From NCBI RefSeq assembly GCF_014805625.2, contig NW_023998433.1, positions 4,835,757 through 4,899,756 on the forward strand: a DNA stretch of 64,000 bases, given 5' to 3'. The position numbers and the translations under genes are program-made. Below the pieces are notes generated by a model that ran no database searches, was not told where the DNA came from, and was given only the letters and a program-made list of their open reading frames with translations. Shown here piece by piece: positions 50,003 to 63,800 of this stretch (the first letter of the stretch is position 1; every line of letters begins with the position of its first letter). The stretch is from Glossina fuscipes (Eukaryota; Arthropoda; Insecta; Diptera; Glossinidae).

Positions 50003-51439
50003 ATATAAATAAATTTAGATAAAATTGATAAAACAAAAGACCATGAGCAATAGGAGTTGTTTCTACTTTTGTGTTTTTTCTTTGTTTTCAAATAAACGTT
50101 TAATAAATATTTGTAAGAGAAAAAAGGTTTATGAAAAAGAAAGAAAAGGCGAAAGTTATGTGAAAAAAACGTACAATAACTTTTAACTTTGAAATTAAAT
50201 TAGTTCTGAAAATAAAGCACAAAATCAAAAATTATTATGTAATTTTGATGATAGCTTACCATCATTTTACAGATTCGTATAATTGTTTCTCTGGAATCCC
50301 CATTTTTATCATTCACTGAATGCTAACAAAGAGAATAAGTAGAACTTGCGTTTGTTGTTATTACTACTTTGAGAAAAAAAATTATCTGATATTAAATGAA
50401 CCCTTTTTCCTGTTTTTATACTCTCTCCTATTTGTGGTACAAAGGCATATTCGGTTTTTGTGGACGAATGCAACATCCAGAGCGACTTCAAATAGACCCA
50501 CCTTTTATTACATTTGATCGATTCAAAAAATGATTTTGATTTTAAGCCCGTCTGATTTCTTATTTTCAACTTACAGATTGTAATTTTTGAGACGTTTCGT
50601 TGAAATGCAGTATAACGATATGTTTTGGCCCAAGCAAGAAAGCCATTAAAAATGCTTCGGATCGCACCAATTTTTCCACCACTATCAATATGACATCTTA
50701 TTTTGAAAAGTCGTTGTATGAATAACTGTATTAAGCAAAGTAGTCTAGGGTATTAATGGTGGATCATGCCCCACTATAGCGTTTTTACTTGTTAACATTG
50801 TTTGCTATAAATTCGCTTGTCTTGCACTGCTTCAGAAAAATGTATATATGTACATAACACACGCACATACGCAATGCCCGCACAAGTACGGACAAATAGG
50901 CTCTTTTCAGTTAATCGTTTATTTGTATATAATTATTCGTTTCGTCATTTATATCAGTTTGCACTTAAATATTCTAAATTTTATATTTGTCTGATCTTTC
51001 AATATGTATTTTAATCTGAAATGTATACGTTCCCCATAGGCTTTTTTTTAATAATTTTTATTATTTCTTTATAGATTTCCGGGGTTTCTTATGTAGCAAA
51101 AACTATATTCAAGAAATAACTTATATACATTCTACATGGTATATCGGCATATCTGTATCATATATACATATATATATATTTATATATACATGGATCTCGT
51201 ATTCGGTCAACAGGTTAACACCCTAAGACTAAAAATAGAGAGAAGTGAAAACAACTTTCGTACATATGTATATATAATTTCTAATCGAATTGTTAAAAAG
51301 TGTTTTGAATAAATTATATTACGATTTGTGTTATTTGACTTCCAAAATAGATTATTTAATATTAAAAGGGGAAAAATACAAATCCTTGCAAAAACTTATT
51401 AATATTTATTATTGGAGAACTATGTTTCGGATACAGGCG
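50003..51439. other. Intergenic, no gene recognised
   Basis: No gene supported. Short AT runs near 51165-51190. Confidence 0.5.
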
Positions 51440-52260
51440 TACCACCAAATAAATTTACGAGTATTATAACATGGTCGTTATATGGAAAAAAATTGCAATT
51501 TTTCAAATATCTCGGCAAAAGTAGCTAGGTATTTCGGCATTCTGAATTGATATGAAAACTTTGGCCGGGGCAATTTTTTAACCCCTCTCATATAACGAAA
51601 ACTGAAGCTCATACGACAAAAAGGTATAAATGGCCCAAACCGGTCAAAGTACATGTCCACAGTACCAAATCAACTGAGAAAACCTCTGTTTTTCAAAAGG
51701 AATAAAAAAATTGGTTTTTTGCTCGTTACTCATAAACTATAGTAGATGAATGTATAAATAATTGAAGGCATATTCTATAGGCGATGTACCTGTACAAAAA
51801 TGAAAAAATTTACCACACCTACCAAATATTATAGCGTATCAAAATTAAAATTTTTTTCAATTCAGAAACAAGGTTGAAAAACACCATGAAGTATAGCATA
51901 AAGTATTTCCGGCCACTTTCGAATTTGAATTGCGTCTAACCGCGTCTGCGTGCAAGTTTGCCCGTCTGTCTGTCTGCACAACTGTGTGTAGTAATCGTAG
52001 AAAACATTCTCCCGTCAGCGAAAATTAAGATGTCATCTACAAATTTGCAAAAGAATTTTACAGTGAATTAAACTTTTCCAAGAACAGAGCTACAACGCCC
52101 ATTCAACTTTTATTTTGCAAATAGAACAAATCAGCCGAGCCCAATTCATATTATAAAACGTGAGAATTTAGTTCTTTTATTTTTTTTTATAATTTTCGTG
52201 ATAACGGTGATGGGTGCAAAAGATTCAGTTACGACCGAATATAATTTTCTTACTCGTTAT
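51440..52260. repeat. Fragments of dispersed repeats related to family R
   Basis: Contains AACCCCTCTCATATAACG and AACCGGTCAAAGTACATG (inverted family R landmarks), then CCCGTCTGTCTGTCTGCAC. At 52205-52250 is GGTGATGGGTGCAAAAGATTC, shared inverted with 29375-29425. It looks like a mosaic of several old insertions. Confidence 0.45.
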
Positions 52261-52559
52261 TATCACTAAGGTTAAAAGGTTTAGCATAAAATTAAAAAAA
52301 AAGGGTAAATATTTACATGTATGTACATAGTATAACTAGAGAAGTTGAAGTGAAAATTAAATGTGATCTAGGTGTCAAGGATCTCGTATACTCGAAGAGA
52401 AACGCGAATTCCAGGAATTATATCTCTTCTTGAACAGTCATCGGATTTGTTTGTTTTCGGTGGACGACATTCAGATAAAATACGGCTGAATATTGAATAA
52501 AGTCTTATTTCGTACTCTACGGCAAGTTAAGAGAAAGCATTTAGCTCGGATAAAGAGGT

Positions 52560-52860
52560 TATTGTAGTTTACTTTGTTAACTGGAGGGTTGACTGATTGC
52601 AGGAACATTTGGGAATGACTTTATTGATCGAGATTAATAGCGCCTTTAGTGGACCTACACGCTGAAGCAATTGTCTGAGAGAGACAAGGCAGTTGAGATT
52701 CGTGAGACTGGTAGAAGGCATTTTTAGAAATCTTATTGGCCCGCTCGTCTCCGTCAATCCCGATATGAGAGAGAATCCAAAGAATCTCAACGTTAGCTTG
52801 GCATTCTGGGGATAATACGTGATTAAAATTACCCTTATCATTGAATCGTGTTGTTCTGTT
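52560..52860 (-). mobile_element. LINE RNase H fragment
   Basis: Frame-corrected - strand reading gives ANVEILWILSHIGIDGDERA followed by NKISKNAF, the RNase H block WxxxHxGIxGNExADxLAK. It is a different copy from the RNase H at 36.9 kb and is not accompanied by recognisable RT. Stops and frameshifts are present. Confidence 0.65.
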
Positions 52861-52955
52861 CCTTACCTGAGGTCCAGAAGCTTTTAAAAAATGCAGGGAT
52901 ATATCACTACGTTTATTAATTATAATTGAATAGATTTAAGGATAAAAGAGGATCT

Positions 52956-53023
52956 GGCAAAAGTTTCCACAAGTTTTACTAAGAAATTGTTAAGCGCAGT
53001 CATAAAAATTGATAGTAAATATA
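52956..53023. repeat. 68-bp perfect direct repeat, left copy
   Basis: GGCAAAAGTTTCCACAAG through AGTAAATATA; identical base for base to 53204-53271 on the other side of the SINE. The first two or three bases may belong to the SINE end. Confidence 0.95.
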
Positions 53024-53203
53024 TTATTATTATTGTTATTATTATTATTAATTTCGCCAGAGAAATAAATTCTAAGACTAAACTCTTAGAAGCACTAGCA
53101 TCTAAGGCTATCGGCTTTTATTAAAAACTCTACCGCACTTGAGATTCGAACCCACGACCATTGACTTGCTAGTCGAGACTCTTGCCTACTCGGCCACTCA
53201 GGC
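53024..53203 (-). mobile_element. tRNA-derived SINE, family A, between 68-bp direct repeats
   Basis: On the - strand it starts CCGCCTGAGTGGCCGAGTAG (A box), has GTGGGTTCGAATCTCAAGTG (B box), and the LINE-like tail AGCCGATAGCCTTAGATGCT to an AAT run with one AAC unit. It is very close to the copy at 37983-38158. Both RNA polymerase III promoter boxes are intact. The flanking perfect repeats suggest a young insertion. Confidence 0.9.
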
Positions 53204-53271
53204 GGCAAAAGTTTCCACAAGTTTTACTAAGAAATTGTTAAGCGCAGTCATAAAAATTGATAGTAAATATA
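53204..53271. repeat. 68-bp perfect direct repeat, right copy
   Basis: Identical to 52956-53023, beginning directly at the head end of the SINE. Confidence 0.95.
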
Positions 53272-53495
53272 AATTAAATTACATATATTAAATACTTGGA
53301 AAGGAAAAACTGCTGTTTATTAAAAGTTCAAATATTCGAATATTGAATTTGTTAGCGAAAGAAATTTGAAAAGAAAGGAAAATTTCTTCAATTTGTTTGC
53401 TTTTTGATATTATGTGCATAAGATCCTTTTTACATAGACGGACAGACAGAGACCTAATTTAGAAATTACAAATAAATTTTTTTGAAAGTTTTACA

Positions 53496-53513
53496 ATATA
53501 TATATATATATAT

Positions 53514-53544
<31 letters not shown>
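53496..53544. repeat. TA microsatellite
   Basis: Two TA runs separated by a single CA (TATACAATATAT). No associated gene. Confidence 0.9.
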
Positions 53545-53548
<4 letters not shown>

Positions 53549-54284
53549 TTTGCCAAAAAAGCGAATGAGTTCGTTACACACAATAATGAAGACAGGAAAG
53601 AATCCATTTAACACCAGTCCATTATTGTACTATTGATTACTTTTTCTACGATTAATTGTTATTAGCTACATCTTTCTTATAATCTATATAACGAGACCGT
53701 CATCCAGACACGAACCAATCATTTATAACTTCAAAAAAAATTTCAAATGCATCAGTACAGTTGAGGAAAATACAAGTTCATTGTAACCATCGACAAACTT
53801 TGAATTTTTGTATTAAGAATTGTGAGAAAATATTTCTGAAAAATGATATCATGACAACTTATCCATGCGTCCGAGTCCAAATTACCTCATGCGTACGAGG
53901 TTATAGAGCAACAAGTTAATAGTATTATCCAGCTTATAACGCGGCTTCATAGGAACTTAAGCTAACTTACGTTCGATTACCTTAAGAAAAATTGAATTGG
54001 CCCGGTCAAGTTTAGCTGGCTCGTTTCGTAAAGTTTTTGCAATCAGCTGTGTGTCAAGGTGCAGATAAAGCATTACATACAAAAAATTCCAAAGATTATT
54101 CAGATCAAATTTATGAAATAACATAAAAATAATCTATAAAAATCCAATAGATTTTCAAAAATGCGGTTTTACTGGACCTCTTCTTTTACTATTATGCTAA
54201 ACGAGAGTTACTGAAAATTTTTATTGCCTTATTAATATAGATATTGTCGAAAACGGCTTAAATAATGTATAAAAAAAAGTAAGA
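53545..54284. other. Intergenic, no gene recognised
   Basis: Nothing recognised. Confidence 0.45.
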
Positions 54285-55285
54285 ATATTATAATCGAGCA
54301 AGGCCGACTATACAATACCCTACACCATGGTCGTAGTTATTCACTCGCATTGGTGAGAATACACTAAAAATTGCACATTAGCTTTATACAAAGGCATAGC
54401 TTTCATGAAAGCTCGCATACTGGAAGGCGCCTAAGCCATCACATGACGCGATCAAAATTTGGCAACTTTAATTTTCTTCCAAAAATGTTATTATATTTGA
54501 GTTTTCGTCTTAGAGAGCTGCATATTAAATTTTTTCTCAATATGAGGGCTTGCTATTAACGATAGCGATCTACAAAATAGACCTATGTGGTTCACATTCC
54601 TTACCGCTAATTTTTTTGCCTAATCGTCACTACGGACTAATTTTCGTCAAAAAATATTAAAAATTAAACGTTACAGTTACTATTCATGAGAAATCTTTTA
54701 AGGAATGGGGATTATTTCCTGGCCAATTTACTATTACGAACCAATTCTCTCTATGAAATATTGAAAATTAGACCTTTTCACCATATAAAGATTCAGTTTT
54801 CGTAGAAACGATTATACGAGAGGGAGTTAAAGAGTTGCCCTAGCAGAAACCACTTTAGCATACCGAAATATTTGCTTTATAAATTACTTATATTTGTTTA
54901 TAACTTACTTGCGGCCTTTTTAAAATGTTTTTGAAAATTGATATTTTTTCTTTACGACTTAGTTTCCTAGCTAAATCGCTATATAGGGAGTGGTCAAAAA
55001 AGTGGTCCGATCCGAACCATTTTCAATGGCACACATGCTTGGGTAAAAACAGAGCAGTGCACCCAATTTCATCGAAATACCTCCAAAATTGCTACCTGTG
55101 GATTGAACACAAAGATACTGGACAAAAACTAGGCGGACAGACAGGGCTAGATCGGTTCAAGAAATGATTCTGAATTGGTCGCCATAACAAAAGGGTGATT
55201 TATCTTAGTCTTTTTAGATGACACATACGTCCGCATCAACTTAATTTACCTTACACTATAAGTAGGGTAGGGTATAAAAATAGAG
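54285..55285 (+). repeat. Dispersed repeat family R, longest copy (about 1 kb)
   Basis: Runs from GAGCAAGGCCGACTATACAA and TACCCTACACC at the left to AACTTAATTTACC and GTAGGGTAGGGTATAAAAA at the right. The ends are mirrored: TACCCTAC at the left answers GTAGGGTA at the right. Internal landmarks match the - strand copy at 32245-32965. No coding sequence; an 80-codon frame at 54925-55167 lies in the repeat. Confidence 0.65.
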
Positions 55286-56317
55286 AAAACAACTTACATG
55301 TTTCCTTTCAGAAAGAAATATTACCGACCAAAAAAACAAAAATATATCATTATCTAATTAATTGTGAAAGTAGTTGCTGATGTAATGAACATAAGCCAGC
55401 GTCTTTATAATCATCTGTAACGGATGTTCAGGGCCGGCGTTATCAGCTTCATATAGCCAGAAATTTTGGTAAACAATAAGGTGACGCCATTCGGTATACA
55501 ACGCAAAAGTCGATTGAAGTTGAAACACATTTTACTTCCCCTACACTTCCTTTAAAAGTAATTCATCTAACTATTGCTTGCCTTTAAGGAGTGAGAGAAA
55601 AGTAAATCACAATTTTGATGTTAATGGAAACATAGTCGATATCAGGAAAATCAAATTATCAGAAAAGTAAAAGAATGTCTTTTTATGTTCTCGAAATATT
55701 TCAAATGAGAATAAAATGTGTGTTTATGTTTGCAAAGCATTTATATGATTGAACATTTAATGCAAAATTTGATTCTACGCCTTTCGATTTTTAAAAATCA
55801 ACGTAAAGAGCATTAGAAACTACTTTATTTGTAAGGACAATATTTATTTCACCTTCCGAGCTCGTATCAACTGCGTTTTAATTAAAGTATAACGTATAAA
55901 ATGTATGTCTTTTCTCTTTGCTAGTTCTTATATTCAAAGCTTTGCATAAAATAATTATTTTTAAAAAATATTGTTATAAACTTAAAAACAGGAAAAAAGA
56001 AAACAACAAAAATATCTGAATTGAATTATAATATCTTTAAGTACATATTATGTCAGTTTTATAAAACTCAAATTACAATTGAATTGCCATTGTAACTAAC
56101 TTTTAGTAAAACTTATTAGATGACATATTGAATTTAATATGTGATCGAAACAAATCTTTAACATGATTATCAAATGAAAAAAGACTTAAGCAATATTCTT
56201 AAAGGTTTGCAGCGAAGACTGTAAATGAAAGCGTCGATATGATATGAAATGTCGTTATATACTATTTTAAGCATAAAATCATTATTATAATATTAAATAT
56301 TGTTAAATAACAAAATT
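55286..56317. other. 3' flank of melted, no other gene
   Basis: AT-rich. It should contain the 3' UTR of melted on the - strand; a - strand AATAAA-type hexamer occurs around 55844-55850. No other gene seen. Confidence 0.45.
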
Positions 56318-59300
56318 TCAAAAAGAGGGTTTACTCATGCTACGAGCCGGTAGACTATTGGTTTTTGTGGTCGGATTGTCACGAGCCTGGGAATGAGCGA
56401 CAACAATGCTAAGACATTGCACCCATTCTTCGGCATTTTTTCCATCTTTTGGTTTGAGTATTAATGTCTGATCGGCAGTGAAAATTTCAAAGGCTTTCGG
56501 TATATTTCGGGCACCTCGTGACACCTTAACTGAACGTATTTGATTAATGTCGATACTTTCGCCGCCACTCTGAATAAGAATAAGAGATTTTATTTGATTT
56601 AAATAAAGATATCTCATAATAATTTTACCGATCCTTTACAAGACAAATGTGCTCCTGATAAAGTGAAATAGCGTGTGCGCCAACGTCGAAATAAACGCCA
56701 TTTGCCTTTTTTCTCCTTGAGTTGCCCCTCAATCATAGGCTGGTTGCTGCCATTTAAGAAACCTGCCGCTTTATCCGGATGATTGCACAGAAAGCAACCC
56801 CATTGATATTCTAATTCATTGCAATTTGGGTTTTTTTTATTAGTCTTGGAGACCTCAAAAACATCCAGAAATCCCGAATGCCTCAATTCATTAACCAATA
56901 TCTCACGATCCTTTCCGAAAAAATCAAACTGTTAAAGCGAAAGTGTTTATCAATCCTTGACTTTTACTCACTTTCATATTTGGAAACTGACTCGTAACCA
57001 GCTCTGTAAAACTACGATTTTCACATTTAAGTATTTGCCAAATGTTTTTTAGATTGCTAATACCCGGTTCACGGGTACTCAATACACATTTCTCTTTAAC
57101 CTTTAATTTTGTTTTTAGATTTCAAAAAGAAGAGTTATATATGTGAGCCATTCGTCCTTAGCGTTAATTTACTGAAAAACTTACATAATGTCTCACTTGA
57201 AAATCCAAAAACATTAAATGAATCCAGGTTTTGGGATTGCGGGTACGCATAGTAAAACATGTTTTCGAATATATGCAGTGAGGACCGCGTATCTGACATG
57301 CGAAATGCAGTTTAGCCACTTTCTTGGAACGTCGCTCTGCAAATTCATTGGAAACTTTGTGTGTTCAAACGAAATGAAATGCAAAGTTGACGGGTTGATG
57401 CACAGGAGGACAGAAAATAAAGTTGTTGATTTTAAAAATGATAGTACAACAGTTTTATTCATAGAAGTAACGGATAGTAGAGTGAAAATTATACAAGAAT
57501 ATTGTTTAAGAGTCGGTTACAATACGCCAATGAAGAAGTCGTAGGGATAGTAAAAGTGCAGCAACGCGAAGATGAAAGTGAACATAAAACAAACAAAAGA
57601 GAAATTTCCAAATTAAATACACACTTACACATGCAATATATCTTTAATATTTTAAATGTTTTTAGAAATTTAGACGAAAATCAGCTTGAACATTTGGGAC
57701 AAAAATTTGTCGCGTCGGATCAATAAGTTTGAATTTAATGCATTGAAAGGTTCTTAAAGATCAATATAAGATTGGGAGAACGTTTTCTATCAAGCGTCAT
57801 TCGCGCCTAGGCCTGAAGTCAGAAATGGTTTAATTTCGTTAAAATAATTTAGAAATTGTTTTTCGTAATTTAAAATATTCGATGGAAAGGTACGACCTTC
57901 TCTGTTAATATTAGCAATTCAAGATGTTCTCAAATAGTATATAACGCCGATCATGTGATTACAAAAAAAAATCTCCGTTATATACAAATCATTATCATTT
58001 CGTGTAAAGCTGAGCTAAAGTTCCTCTTAAAAAACGGAATTTCAAATTTCCGTATCGTAACAATAAAATTCGATGAATTTTTTCTCTCTTCCTGCTAATT
58101 TCTCAGTCACGATGTAAGAAATTTGCTCTGATTTTTGCTTACCTTCTTCCAACCTACCTTCTATACTGCATCGGGTGGGTGGCGGCAACATTTTCGACAC
58201 GTCGTCCATATAAGAACGTATAGAAACGAAATGTTTCTCACAAAACTGTTGCACTGGATCACGCATTATTTGATATGGTTCGAAGGTACTCATACGCTGT
58301 TCCAATATACTGTTGTTGGCATTTAGAAGCGTGCGACTGGTATTATCATTTCGGCGTGGTGTCACATTTGTAGTAGGACCAGACACAATGACTTCGTGAT
58401 CGCTCTAAAATGCAAGATTGAAAAGTATTTAATTGTTTTGACTGAATACCTTATATTAGCATGATGAACTGACATTTCCGTTCACTGGCAACTGCATCAC
58501 AGACTTCTGATTGCCATTATTTTGATGTAGCAAAGCCGGTGAAGCATGATGTACTGATACCGCATTAGTGATAGTTGGTGCTGTTATCGAACCTATTGAT
58601 TGATTCAATGCATCTGTACTGTATTTGAGAAGAGCATTGCTTGAATTTAAGAGCATAGTTGGACCCTGTGATTGAGGTCTAATCTTTGTGGGCGAAGTCG
58701 TCACCGTCACTCCTCCTGAAGTCACTTGGGTTGAAGGTATACCCCATTTATTGTGTCCTGTTATTATAACATTATTACTAAGAGGCGGTACGGGTGTTAC
58801 ATAACCCGGGTTATTAGAGCTCGTAGTAGTTTTCGGCACAGCGCCTGTTTGCACTACGACATTGCTACTGGAGTTGGAGTTGTTGGCAGTATTTGAACCT
58901 GAACCCGAGAGTAAGCCATTCTGACTGATCTGTTGTGATGAACTAAGACGAGTCATACTTTTATGCAGTCCTCCTACTGAACCTCCGGCTACATTTAAAC
59001 GGGTCATACTCCGATGCGTATTACCAGAGGGATGTAAGCGACCGGTACTACGGGAATCGCCCAACTTTACTCGTCTTGTATAACTTGTGTGAGGAGGCGT
59101 AGGTGGCACAACAGTACCGACTGTAGGGTATGCAGCGCTCGCATTATTGGCGGTGGCGACGGTATTGTTATTTGTAGCTGGGGAATATTTTTTTTTACTT
59201 TTCTAACTTAATTTCTGAAGTTTCTGAAGCTTACGTATTTTAATATTACCCGTAGTGATGGTCTTCCGATACACATCTCTCGGGCTGCTGGGACTACTAC

Positions 59301-60871
59301 GACTCTGCTTACTTTTATGTATACGGCTGTTGGGCGGCGTTGCTACAGATACTGTGGTAGTGCTAGTCATCGGATCAGCGTTTATAATAGTGGAATGATG
59401 TGATGTTGTTGTTAGTAAACCTTGCAGTGCTGTGGCATTGACTATTGTTGTTACCAAGCCACCACCAACACTATTTGGCACTTTTTGGGATGAAATCACT
59501 GGCGTTTGATGCTGATCTGATGGACTATTCAAGTTGACTATAGTAACACCGCCAGATATTTTATTACCTACATCCACACTTGTCTCCGAAGATGATAGTT
59601 TTTGTTGACTAAAGTGACAAAGACGAAATAACAATATCGTGAAAGTTGACGCAGGATTTTATGCTAACCTTGAAATATTTTTTTGACGTACGCAAGCTAA
59701 TACTTTGTCAGTAAATAAAGCGGGAAATGATGAACATAATTTAGTAGCTTCTTGCAATAAGATTGCCTGCGAATTACGATCGGCCATCGGTAACTGTTCT
59801 AAAACGAAGTCCAAGGCATATTGAGCATTTTTCTTCGAGTTGCGACCAGCGGTAGCCATTATTTGAGCTCCTAGTGTTATGGTAGCTGGATTAGTTTTGG
59901 TAGCTGAACGTATTTTATCAAAATGCTCGGCTACTAACAGTGGACGCTGTTCAGCTAACTTCAAAAGAATTTGCATTGTGGTGCCAGCAGTTTCATTATC
60001 GTATAAGAGCTCACAAAGAAGTGCGATACAACATTCTAAAACTAGCGGAGTTCTTTGAGCAATTAACAAATACAATTGGAATACGGCAAGTCTTTCTTGA
60101 GAATCACACTCGGGTAGCAAAGCTACCAATTGAGGGGCCTGCGGGGACACAGTTTCCGGCGAGACTTCGTATATTTGTGCAAGTACACGTAACAGGCCAT
60201 AATTACCGGCAAGTATTGAATTCATAATGGAGTCTACATGCGGGCTAAGCAGATAAGCGTAGTCAATAGCGGCTAGTGACAGATAACTAGCCAAATTTCG
60301 TGAAAGTTCACGATTTCCTTTAGGTAAAAATTGCACTGCTATAGGTAAAGCTAATTTCATAACTTCCCTCTTATCATAGTTCTGCGGAAAGAAAAATTTT
60401 CCCCATTAAATTTTTTTCTACTTTTTGTTATTTGATTGAGTTTACCAAAAATATACTGGATATAATGTCAGCAGCTATTTTAGCATGTGGTGGATCTTCT
60501 TTTGTCGTCGTATTCGGTTGAAGATTCTGTAAGAGACATGTTTTCAATAACTCAATCAAACCTGAACAATAACGCTCGGTTGTACGCGTCTCGCGTATAC
60601 ATGATAGAACGCGAGTAATACAGATCTCCACCACAGATTGATCATTATTGTTCTTCAAATAATCGGATTGTGAGATGATTGAGTTGATTTCAGTTATCTG
60701 TGAATGATTAATAAATTAATTTAAATAAGAAATCAAAATATAAATGACAGGAACTTTAGTACCTACCACATCAATGATATCGTTTACGATCTCATTATCG
60801 GGTACCGAAAATAAGTCACCTGCACGAGACAAATCACGTTTTGAGAGTACTTTGGTGAAGAGCTCATGCAT
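56318..60871 (-). CDS. melt: Melted, PH-domain protein (VEPH1 family)
   Basis: Ten exons on the - strand: 60871-60767, 60697-60446, 60381-59669, 59608-59235, 59177-58474, 58404-58158, 57336-57185, 57100-56972, 56928-56629 and 56569-56318, giving about 1075 residues. Phases agree at every junction. The N-terminus ([20 protein letters not shown], then [15 protein letters not shown]) and the helical-repeat-like region to about residue 360 are typical of melted/VEPH1. Residues about 370-716 are Ser/Thr/Asn-rich and low in complexity. A PH domain spans about 957-1055 ([19 protein letters not shown], conserved Trp at about 1041 in EEWVQCL). In Drosophila, melted binds membrane phosphoinositides, links Tsc1 and FOXO, and affects fat storage and R8 photoreceptor fate. 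Exon 8 (57100) has a purine-rich, weak acceptor (TTAAAG); its use is inferred from frame and homology. The ATG is the first in the conserved N-terminus. Any 5' untranslated exon was not found. Confidence 0.92.
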
Positions 60872-63800
60872 TTTTATCTGCTCCGCATGTACACAGTGAA
60901 CGATAAGAATAATCGTTTTAAATGGTATTGTTACGCTCTCGCTCTTTCCTTCTTTCTCTCATTCACGTTTCCGTACTTTCACATAAGATTACGTTTTAAC
61001 GCAAGAAAAGGTTTTACGCAAAATGTTTGTAAAGAGCGGAGAAACATTTGCTTCATATTAAATAGTTTGTACGTTTGAGAGCCCTTTCAAAATTTTTTAT
61101 GTGTGTGTTTTCTAAGAAAAAATAAATAAGTAAGCTGTAAATTGCAAAGCATAGACGACGCACCGAAATTCTCATGGTTTGTTTATTTATGTTGAGTCAT
61201 AAATCGTACCAAGAGTACTTAAATGTTTCATTATCAATATCATCGACTTTCTCGACTTGGTTCCAGGGCTGCTTTTATATACAACACTGGAAGAACGTTT
61301 ACTTTATCTAGGTTTGTCTTTAGGTTTCTGATGATCAAATGTTAATTAATTATGTATTTGTATATATGATTTAAGTCTCAAAACTTAAAAATTATTATAG
61401 AAAGCTTAAATTTAGTACAGGTAGATATAAGCTCCCTACAAACACTCCCATAATGATCAAAAACAAAAAAGAAAACGTCGAAAAGTGCAAAAGTTTTAAA
61501 ATACTATTTTTAAATGTTACAACCTGCTGGAGGTATCAATCCAATATTTCGTAAAAATACTCATGAGAATCTTGTAGAAGTTTAAAGAAGACGAGAAATA
61601 TCTGCGATCGAGCAGATTGACACGCCCACAATTAACGAAAAAATTTTAAAATTTTGTAAGCATTTGCTTAAGGCGTTCGAGAGCCTTCATTTGCTGTTAT
61701 TTTGTTGTTGAGCAAAGAGGTTTTGCAAATAAATTGTTGTTTGGGAAAATGTGTTGAAATATACTTTTGTTGTTGTTGCTCATATTGTTGTTATTGTCTG
61801 GATACATTTTTGTGTGATTTTTATCTTATCTTACATTGTCATCGGAACATGTGCATATATGGATGCATTTTATACCGCCGCACTTGTATACATCTGCACT
61901 TAATACTCAGAATTAATGAAATAAGCGTAGCTGATTTCGCTTTTCCTTTACGCTGATGAGAGTAGCTTTCAGTGCACTTAATTTTATTATCTCTTTTTCA
62001 TAAGGTAGACATGCTGTAAGCATATAATAGCTGTTGTTGTTTGTGTTATCAATTATATTTATCCTAATAGATATTTAAACATTTTTGCTGTTTTGCTGTC
62101 GGCATGCTGGCATTCTGCTGATTTAATCAAATTCTTTTATCGCTGCAAACTGTACGAAATGGCTTTCGCTGGAAAGCAACTAAGCTGCTTAACATTTTTT
62201 GAATAAAATAGTGAAGAAAAGCAAGTTCAAATATTTTAATTTGTTATTTAACAAATTTTAATGGCATTCCGTAGTAGTGCTTTAAATGAGTAAATTCACT
62301 ATGGCTATTGTCCACGCGAGCAAAACTCATGTAAAATATTTTCAAAGTGTTTATTTTGAAAAAGTATTAACAAGATATAAAAGGTTTGTAAATAAAAGAA
62401 AAACAAGAGAAAAAAGTGAGCTGCAATAAAAAATATGCAATACATATACTGCCTTTCATTTATGTATGTCTAGTTGAGTGATCTAACTTTAGGCTCGTAT
62501 CGAGGTAGTACAGTTACATATATGCAGCCAGTAAATAATAAATAATGAATATGGAAATGTATATGCGATGGCGATTAATTGATAAGTAAATAACAAAATA
62601 TAAAATAATTAAACATTAGCATATTTATGCAAAATTAGAGAAAGTAAAATAGAACTGAAAATTCATTCAAAACAACCAATAGAAACTGTATTACACTATA
62701 TTTTTGCACAATAAGGGATCAAGTCCAATTGTTATATTTGGTGATTGCATTTTGTATTCTTTCTTCTAACACATGTACAAAATCCTATCATACAACGAAC
62801 GACAATTAGTTTTCAATGAATATAAATAAATACTCATAATTAGTTTTTCTAATTCAAATTCACGCTTCGTGTCTTCATTTTTTGACCGCAGCGACTACAC
62901 ACAAATTTATGAATCAAAATTGTGCACAACGGTAGAAATCGGTATATGCAAAACGGCGGTGGTTCTAGCGTTAAGAAAAAAAATTTCATGGTTCTCAATC
63001 AAATGATTTTTTTGGTGAATATATTTCAACGTTACGTGAGATCGTGCGATTAACATTTATATCGCGTAACAAGCCAAGGTTCCGAAGTGTTGCACGACTC
63101 CTATAGTCTTGCTCTTGAAGCCAATGAAACTCATTTACATTCATTTTAATCAATATTTCTACCACAAATATTTATTATATTAACACTACAACTATCGAGT
63201 ACGTCATTTTGATCCTTTCTAATTTGCGATCTTTAAAATCACGGTTATAAAGCAATATTGCAAAATTTTTTAGTGACTTTTATTTACATGAAAAGACCTT
63301 TAAATACCTAAAATAATTGCTTTCTTACGTGATCCAGATTTAGAAGTGCTGATGACACATACCTATTCTTATCAAAAGGGTCCAGTTTGATCATTTGACC
63401 CTCTATTACTTGTCAGAGTTATAAAAAAGAAGACAAGAACTTGAAATCGCTTGCATACTCTTTGCCTGATCGATTAAGAATGTGGGATTAAAAATTGGGC
63501 GCGCTCTGTTAAGGCATGTCTGCAATATGGAAGAGAACTGAACAATCTTGGAAAAGGCCGTGAAAATATTTCTGAAAGCGTATCACTAAAATGTTCGTTA
63601 CGTCTCGAAGCCGGGGTCTTGAAAACGACAAACAGCGTAACTCTAACAATTTTCATTCTTATCTTCCAATTTTTTTACAATGTCTTTAAAATGACATTCT
63701 CTAGTAAGGCACGGGGAAAAGATTGCCTTTTTTTGTTCGAAAACTTTTCAAATACTCTCCGAGTTTCACCGTGCTACTTTTTTCAGAATTAGTTACACTG

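Noticed and set aside
57218..57544. 108-codon + strand frame
   Set aside because: It is antisense to melted exon 7 (57336-57185), whose - strand reading is conserved in the family; the rest shows no motif.
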